Source: Typhlomys cinereus
Lineage: Eukaryota; Chordata; Mammalia; Rodentia; Platacanthomyidae
Assembly: GCA_023101885.1 (NCBI GenBank)
Contig: JALPQD010000408.1
Location: 1,603,019 to 1,667,018, forward strand
DNA: 64,000 nucleotides
Reading direction: 5' to 3'
This document shows positions 57,650 to 64,000 of this stretch, piece by piece. The stretch's first letter is position 1. The number at the start of each line of letters is the position of its first letter. Below the pieces are notes generated by a model that ran no database searches, was not told the DNA's origin, and was given only the letters and a program-made list of their open reading frames with translations. A program made the position numbers and the translations under genes.

Positions 57650-57720
57650 CCACGGATCAAACCCAGATAGCCAAGTTTATGAGCACGTGCCTTATTTGCA
57701 GAGCTCTTTCTCCAGCCCTG
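57650..57720 (-). mobile_element. B2/B3-type SINE head fragment, antisense
   Basis: CCACGGATCAAACCCAGATAGCC ... GAGCACGTGCCTTATTTGCAGAGCTCTTTCTCCAGCCC is a tRNA-like head read antisense. No body is attached. Confidence 0.6.
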
Positions 57721-57795
57721 AAATGTGCACCTTGAGAATATAAAATGTTTACTCTTTGCTTCTGTGTGTCAATTAGAGGGTGGTTTGGCAGGCAA

Positions 57796-57814
57796 GAATA
57801 AATAAATAAATAAT
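57796..57814 (+). repeat. (AATA)n microsatellite
   Basis: Four AATA units. Confidence 0.9.
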
Positions 57815-57987
57815 TGGTCTGCACTCTGTTGGTTACCGGTATGATCTGCAGTGAATTACTCAAAGTCTCTGAAGAGTTTCTTCATAGTGAATTGTTTTGA
57901 GGATCGCATAATGTCCTTGGCTTAAATTAACATGAATATAAATTCTCTTTTCATAGCATGTATTTCTTTTATATTTTTAAAAATTAA

Positions 57988-58146
57988 TTTTGTGTGTGCA
58001 TGCATGTGTGTGGATGTGTGTGAGGAGGCGCCCCAGCACACATGTGGAGGTCAGAGGGCAACTTCCAGGTATCAGTTGTCTTCTTTTCACCATGTGAACT
58101 CAAACTCAGGTCAGCAAACTTGTGTAGACAAGCCAGCAGCCCTCGA
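57988..58146 (-). mobile_element. B3-type SINE, antisense
   Basis: TGTGTGTGCATGCATGTGTG tail, then CACACATGTGGAGGTCAGAGGGCAACTTCCAGGTATCAGTTGTCTTCTTTTCACCATGTGAACTCAAACTCAGGTCAGC follows antisense B3. The last part of the head has decayed. Confidence 0.8.
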
Positions 58147-59099
58147 CATTTATTTCTCTAAGCTTTGCTTTGTTTTGTTTGTACTCAGCTGAGCTATTAA
58201 GCACTGTTTATATTTGAGAATCGGCTGAGACTTGAGAAAGATACAAAGAAATGGAAAATCAAAAGGAAAGAGATGATATAAACATAGGCAGGCTTTCTTT
58301 CTTCTTTCTTTCAGTATGGGTAATTCAGGCAGGAGCCTGTGTGTGTGGTTGTTGTGAGAAGTGTTTGGCAAGGAGGTCAAAGAAAAATGCTTTTTAGTGG
58401 ACCCAGATTCCATATCCTCGCCAACTTTGCTACTGTGATCTTTTTGGTAACGTGGTTCGTTGGGCGTTTTAGGAGGACACAAGATATAAATACGTTCATG
58501 ACTTGTTAGAAAAATTTGTAGATTGCATGTTATCTATCAGCCTTGACTAAGGCTGTGGACACGCCCAGTCTCCATGATGGACAAGGTAAAAGATGGCCAC
58601 CAAGTATTGATCCTCCATAGAGCAGATGTGTCAACATCTTGATGAATGAAGAGCCTGGATCACAGTTGTACTGACTGAAATTGGCATTAAGTAGCTAATA
58701 AATACTTTGAGCCCTGAGTATAATCACAGAGTATAATCACATGGTTTGATCGGGATGTTATCTTACATTTGCCAGCACTGGATGTGATCAGGAGCCCCTC
58801 CACCCATGTCTCCAGATCTTCCTCATCCCCTTTCGGCCATCCGGCTCTTCTGGGGCGCCCTTCTGTCCAAGCATCTGAACATGTTCTGCAGATGTTCTGC
58901 ACCGTCCTGATTGGCACGCAGTCTCCAGTCCAGACACCCCCCCCCCATCTCTTCTGTCTCCTTGTGGTCATTGTGGCCTCTTCTGATGCTCGGGCCCCCT
59001 TATCTCCCTTCTTTCCAGTCTCGCGCACTGTTTTTTCCTTTTTTTTTCCTCCTCTTCTCAGTCCTAACTTCTGTCACCTGCCCTCCCTTCGTGTGGGGC
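58147..59099. other. Unique sequence
   Basis: 58760-59095 is C/T-rich with a C8 run and gives ORFs on both strands. No domain or exon structure recognised. Confidence 0.4.
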
Positions 59100-59245
59100 A
59101 GGAGGCAGGGTCTCACTAGGTACCCCTGGCAGGCCTTCCTGCTTCTGCTTCCACAGTGCTGAGATTTCAGGTGTGTGCTATCGACGCCTGGCCTTCATGC
59201 CCAGGTTTTGGATTCCAGGGATCCTACCCATGCACTATCGGGGGC
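59100..59245 (-). mobile_element. B1/B4-type SINE, antisense
   Basis: AGGAGGCAGGGTCTCACTAGGTACCCCTGGCAGGCC ... CACAGTGCTGAGATTTCAGGTGTGTGC is B1-like. GGATTCCAGGGATCCTACCCATGC is tRNA-like. Confidence 0.65.
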
Positions 59246-59944
59246 CTCCTTTAGAGATGTATGGATGGCAGCCCAGATGCCGCTGAGGGGAGGAGTGTGA
59301 GCTTTCCCTCCCATTTGGTCACCTGTTACCAGCTAAGCTTCCTCTTAGTAAACATTGGATCTCTGTAAACCAACTGGAAATCCAACGGGCATTGGGAGCA
59401 GCATGGTTGGTGTGGGGACTCACCTTCAGGAAGATCTAATCTCTGTCCCCCAACACTCTGGAAATTCCGAAGCTGCCCCCTAAATGCCCTGTGAATGCAC
59501 TTGCTTGGAGTTGTCATCTAGTCTCCGCCTCTCCTCTGTGCTGCTTTCTATGCCCCACCCATCCTGTGTTGTCTCACAGGATTTATTCTGAGTGTTTCGT
59601 GAAAATTCTTAGGTCATCCTTTATTCTCAGCAGTCAGTCCTGGGACATCATCCTGATAGAATTCACTGTGTCCCGTAGCAGATGTTTGCCTTTTCTTCCA
59701 CAAGACATTTATGTCTCAGGGACTTTCCACAGCAAGCTTATATGTGGGAATAAGTTTTTCATCAGTGACATTTCCCAAGGAATTAGTAGAATTTAGAAAG
59801 AAATTTAAAAACGCTAAAGCTTTGTAAAATGATAGATAATATAGTTTTAGTTCCTTAGATATTATATTAGTGGACATTAAATTAAAGTTATATTTAAGTA
59901 AAAATATTAAAATCATCTGTAATCATTGAGAATGATTCCCAGTC
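59246..59944. other. Unique sequence
   Basis: Nothing recognised. Confidence 0.4.
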
Positions 59945-60060
59945 TCACTCTTGGGCCTCCACATCACATACGTGTACACATATACTGTGCCTACTCACAT
60001 ACAAACACCAGTGCACCCATGCACACACCCATGCACAAATACGCATGAATGAAATAAGTT
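59945..60060 (+). mobile_element. SINE 3' tail fragment
   Basis: CTTGGGCCTCCACATCACATACGTGTACACATATAC ... CCCATGCACACACCCATGCAC is the CA-rich 3' part of a B3- or composite-type SINE in the sense direction. The head is missing. Confidence 0.55.
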
Positions 60061-60069
60061 TTTCACCTA

Positions 60070-60185
60070 TTCCTTGGACTGTTGACATGTTTATGTGATG
60101 CAGTTTTCTTGTCTATAAAATGGTAAAGTTACTGCATTACACATGAAATCCGTGTGTATTACTTGCTTAGATATTGTAGGTGTTA
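60070..60185 (+). mobile_element. MIR fragment
   Basis: GCAGTTTTCTTGTCTATAAAATGGTAAAGTTA matches the MIR core, followed by a weak 3' part. Confidence 0.5.
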
Positions 60186-61083
60186 AGAAGAAAGGCCAGA
60201 AGTTTGATACTTTTCTACATGTCAGCATAATTTTTTCTGTAGAAAACAAATATAAGTAGTAATATTTGAAGAATATTTAATTTAAGAAGAGTGACTTCTT
60301 AAAACTTCCAGAATCCCCTCGTGACTCAAGGACAATGTTGCTATGATTTAATTAAGGAAAGTTTTAAGTTCTGGCCTAGCTTTCTGATTATCTGGTAAAA
60401 CTATTTTATCTCGTACATAAATATTGCTTTAAAATTGGAAGTACAAAAGTCATATTCTCCATGGCTCCCCTTTTCTCTTCTTTAAAAATATGAGTTCTTG
60501 GTATATTGTAAGACTGTGTATACACACGCATGCAGGCACACACACCTTGCCCAGTATTTGTTAGTATCAGGCAAATGGAGACCACCTCACCTTTGCTGGA
60601 CAGGTAGTTCAGTTCTATGGGGTGTGGTGTTTGGATCCCTGGCAGTATTTGGCAAGGGAGACCTCACCTGGTATAGGGTTCCTGAAGAACTCCCTTTAAC
60701 AGCAAACTTGAGTTGAGAAAAAAAGAATGATCTGAATTATTAACTAGAAAAGGAGTAGACATGGCAGGGAGTGCATTTGAGGTGGAGTTACATTTGTGAA
60801 GGATGTGTATTTTTTTAATAAATGGACTTTTATATTTTACAGCTATATTTTTTTCCTGTTAAATATACTTCATCTAGGAAGATCCACATAAATATTAACA
60901 TTTCTTAAGTTAGTGATAGAAGTTATTTTTTCAATATGTAATTCGGAAGATGCAAAGAGAAACTGATCTTAAATTATTAAATTAAATATTGAATATGGAA
61001 ATCAAGAAATCATCATTTTCCATCTTAACATTAAAGATCGACTTTCAGTTTATAGATTTAAGGCATTTATTCTTTGATTGTTC
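60186..61083. other. Unique AT-rich sequence
   Basis: Nothing recognised. Confidence 0.4.
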
Positions 61084-61210
61084 TGTGTGTGTGTGTGTGT
61101 AGGTGCATGCCTGCCTATGTGCTTTCATTGTGTACCCTACAACTATACCTTGTGATCTTTCTGCTTTAATTTCCATATGTTGGGATTATAGGCATACATC
61201 ACTCAGCTAA
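61084..61210 (-). mobile_element. (GT)n plus B1-like fragment, antisense
   Basis: (GT)8 at 61084-61100, then CTTGTGATCTTTCTGC ... CATATGTTGGGATTATAGGCATACATCACTCAGC, the 5' half of B1 read antisense. Confidence 0.55.
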
Positions 61211-61915
61211 GACATTTACCTTTAACAATTTAAAGATCAGATTATATAGTTTATCAAGATAATCTTGATACATACTTCCTTAAAAATAGAGTGCGTTACC
61301 ACTTTTTGAATATTGATACTTTTTAGAAGAAAATCACCTTATTAAGTTACTGTACATTTACAAGTTATAAATCATTTTTTGTTAGCTGATGTGGGTCCAA
61401 TGATTTGATTTTATGGTAATTATGTATTTTTTTTGTACTTAGATTCCTAGAAATGTTGCACAAGTGTTTCTACAATTTGTATATAACTTATATAATTATT
61501 AAAGTAGCAAGTTGGATAGACTTTAATACTAGTTGCATATTATGTCAATAATAATATCAGTGAAGCCGAATCTGTTATGATCTGACATTTTATGGGTGTT
61601 TTCAACACTTGTGTGACCACCACGTGGGATAACAGTTGTTTTCCACCCTCCACACCCCGCCTTCCTGTCCTTCCTTCCATTACCAAATCTTTTTCATTTC
61701 TCTCCCGCATAGTTCAGAATTTTCAAAAGCTTTCACTAGAGCCTCTGCAGTTTTAGACTGGCAGAAATGGTCAACAGAGGCCATGTGTGTGTGAACTTAA
61801 GAAAGCCTAATGACTATCTTCTCTGCCCCTTTAAATCTTTGAATTATATCAAATCATCTTGCTCATAATATTTTTATTCTCTTCGGAAGTAGTGAGTCGT
61901 CATAAATAAATTAGG
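61211..61915. other. Unique AT-rich sequence
   Basis: Nothing recognised. Confidence 0.4.
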
Positions 61916-62220
61916 TCACTGTCCCTTTAAGTAGAAACTGCCTTGAAGGGGCCAATGGAACCTGGGAACTTTTTCCTGAGGCTCTAGTTGGTTCCCCTGG
62001 AGTGTCAGTTGGGCCTTGGAGGGGGAGGGGAGACGCCTGGGCAGCCACCTTGGATCTGCACAGGAAACCAGCTCTGTGGAGATAATCCTGCTGTGAGTGT
62101 TTGACTGTGCCCCTGGGGTGTGGAAGGAGCTCCCCCTCTCCTGAGCACTGCTTATTTGGGGGGGGGAGGCAGTTGATTCCTCTACCCCCATCTTGAAGGG
62201 TAGCCTCAAGTTCCTGAAGC
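61916..62220. other. GC-rich patch of unknown nature
   Basis: About 300 bp distinctly richer in G+C than its AT-rich flanks, with a CCAATGG word and a G10 run near 62158. A 97-codon minus-strand ORF covers it, but no domain, splice pair or known repeat is recognised. Confidence 0.4.
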
Positions 62221-62309
62221 CATTTTTATTTTGCGCTTCCTTCTGTTTTTCCTAGTTAGAAAATTTTCAGAGCCATCTTCTGTGTCTTGTTTGCTTTCCT
62301 CCTCCTGGC

Positions 62310-62386
62310 AGTTCTGAGGAGTAAATCTTGGGCCTCCGGCATGCTAAGCAAAGCACCTACCACTGTGCTACAGAGTTACTCACTCA
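62310..62386 (-). mobile_element. ID-type SINE, antisense
   Basis: AGTTCTGAGGAGTAAATCTTGGGCCTCCGGCATGCTAAGCAAAGCACCTACCACTGTGCTACAGAG aligns with the antisense ID element (ggagctggggaccgaacccagggccttgcgcttgctaggcaagcgctctaccactgagcta). Confidence 0.75.
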
Positions 62387-62480
62387 GTAGTAGCTGAGTT
62401 ACTAGGGGATTATTTGCAGACCGTGACAGGAGGAATCTTTTTCCTTCAGTTAATAGATAGATGGTATAAAATATTTTCAG

Positions 62481-62619
62481 GAGCCGATGCACCCGTAGTA
62501 CTAACAAAGACTCAGGAAACAGAGGCAGGAGGGTTGAAGAAATCCAGGGTTAGCTGGCCAAATAGAGAACTCCCAGCCAGTCAGAACTGTATCCACCACC
62601 ACCACCACAACAAAAAATC
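62481..62619 (+). mobile_element. B1 SINE, sense, diverged
   Basis: GAGCCGATGCACCCGTAGTACTAACAAAGACTCAGGAAACAGAGGCAGGAGGG ... GGTTAGCTGGCC, with a CCACCACCACCAC-A tail, follows sense B1. Confidence 0.6.
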
Positions 62620-63365
62620 CTTAACAACTTCACTTGAATAGAAGGATTGACTTTCTGATTTGATCCCTCTGTTGAAGCCATTATCAGTTAATACCATAAA
62701 TTATGTAGAGTTTTATTATGAGCCTTTCTCTCAAAATCTTGGTTTAATTTATCCATATTTTTAAAAAGCTGTTAGCTATATGTTTAGAAATATATTCTTT
62801 AATAGACTGTGTCGTTCTTTTGAAGCATTCACTTTTCTTGTGGGTGACTGATTGGTTCCAGCTTAGTGACTTAAAAAAGAGCTCATTAGCAGAGGGTATT
62901 CTTTATCTGCGGGTTCTTTGGATTCAGCTCACCTCAGATCAGAAATACCTAGGAAAAGAAACAATTAGTACCGCACTTGTCCTCATTGTGTGAAAAGTAC
63001 GTCTAACAGTTTTATGCATTTTCATTGTTTCAGGCATTCCAAATAATGTAAAGTTGGTTTAAAATATATGGAAGGATATATGGATTCTGTGTATATACCA
63101 TAACATTTTATGCATGTTCTACTCTAGTATCCTCTGATTTTGGTATCTACTTTAGAAGGTATCCTAAAGCAAATCCCTATAGATAACCAAGGGTTGACTG
63201 TATACTAAGACACACTACACATGTGTGCTGCTACCATATAGCACCCCTGTCGCTTAAATGGATTTAAATATTGACAAAAGCATTCATCAAATTCTATAGT
63301 TCTAAATGAATTTAAAATACTCTTTAGTTGGTACTTATTCTTCAAATTATGAGTTAGTCAATTTG
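62620..63365. other. Unique AT-rich sequence
   Basis: Nothing recognised. Confidence 0.4.
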
Positions 63366-63512
63366 GCCAAAGAAGGTGGTACACAGGTATAATCCCATGC
63401 TTAGGTGGTAGAGGCAGGAGGGTTAGGAGTTCAAAGTCCTCCTTGACTAATAGTGAGTTCAAGGCCAGCTTGGGCTAGATGCAACCTTGTCTCTCAATTA
63501 AAATTCTTAAAG
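63366..63512 (+). mobile_element. B1 SINE, sense
   Basis: GCCAAAGAAGGTGGTACACAGGTATAATCCCATGCTTAGGTGGTAGAGGCAGGAGGGTTAGGAGTTC ... GAGTTCAAGGCCAGCTTGGGC ... CTTGTCTCTCAATTAAAA. Clear sense B1, with an internal duplication of the 'agttcaa' region. Confidence 0.85.
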
Positions 63513-64000
63513 GAGAAGTCATAAAAGTGTTGGCTAAATTAACAATTTAATTTGACGTCAAAACTTTCAAGTTTGTTTTGGTTTTTATTAACAAGTCTTT
63601 TACAATTCTAATTTCTATTTGAATTTTGACTTTCAGAACTGTTTATAAACTTTCTGTTAAAATAATCACATAATTTTGGATCACAGGGAATTAAGAGACA
63701 ATTTAATATATGATATTAAGTTACCACATGATCAATTTCTTTACAAAAGTTCAGACAGAAATGAAAAGATTGATTTTAAGTAGTTGATTTTACTAGATAG
63801 CCAGAATTTTTTTAAATAAACTTTAAAAACTGTCTGTGAAAATTTAAGAGACATACTTTTGTTAGACCTGGTAGGGCTTCTGATTCACAAATAAATGTTA
63901 GTGCTTGATTGGGAGTGATTTTAAATGTGTAGAATACATCTCATCTCATATCACTAAACAGTCTTTTAGGCCCTTCTGCTCTGTGATGTGACCCTCCCTG
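63513..64000. other. Unique AT-rich sequence
   Basis: Contains a perfect CRE palindrome, TGACGTCA, at 63553-63560; otherwise nothing recognised. Confidence 0.4.

Noticed and set aside
1..64000. Tandem direct repeats considered as CRISPR or prokaryotic operon signals
   Set aside because: No regularly spaced repeat-spacer array exists, and the repeat content is mammalian throughout.

Overview
This is AT-rich mammalian nuclear DNA with no prokaryotic-style gene structure. No long open reading frame, rRNA, tRNA gene or CRISPR array was found. The repeats point to a rodent of the mouse-related clade. B1 (7SL-derived) SINEs, an ID-type element, B2/B3-type tRNA heads and composite B4/ID_B1-like SINEs are all present, along with ancient mammal-wide MIR, L2 and L1M remnants. 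A fourth SINE type has a B2-like tRNA head but a body I do not recognise from mouse or rat, so a non-murine lineage is likely. All family names come from recalled consensus sequences, not from a database search.

Layout. From 1 to 14 kb there is mostly unique AT-rich sequence with scattered B1, MIR and L2 pieces, a CTCF-like site at 6.6 kb, a flanked retroposon at 5.6-5.9 kb and an L1M 3' end at 9.3-9.9 kb. At 14.49-14.94 kb lie the only plausible protein-coding exons: two short blocks on the + strand whose reading frames join in phase across a 185-bp intron. From 15 to 21 kb the sequence is unique. From 21.2 to 29.8 kb there is a mosaic of L1M remnants read antisense, with nested SINEs, a 107-bp uninterrupted pyrimidine tract and a possible rodent-type L1 3' UTR. 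From 30 to 37 kb there are L2, MIR and B1 pieces and unique sequence. From 37.6 to 44.8 kb there are dinucleotide arrays, L1M pieces, an unassigned ancient repeat, and one L2 apparently split by a MIR and a composite SINE. From 45 to 50 kb there are two hairpins, a full-length copy of the unusual SINE, a composite SINE with a perfect 12-bp target duplication, and an L1M/HAL1-like remnant. From 51.2 to 55 kb there is more antisense L1M, interrupted by an odd symmetric element at 53.75-54.14 kb and by a second full-length copy of the unusual SINE. The final 9 kb is mostly unique with a few SINEs and a CTCF-like site in reverse orientation at 56.3 kb.

Overall reading. All seven or more L1M blocks, and about 13 of 16 B1 pieces, lie on the minus strand. 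Such a bias is expected where a + strand gene runs through the region, because sense-oriented L1 is depleted in introns. That fits the + strand candidate exons at 14.5 kb. The simplest model is intronic sequence of a large + strand gene I cannot name. I found no convincing new gene system. The observations most worth following are the SINE family, the L1-mobilised copy with a downstream flank, the symmetric element and the exon pair.
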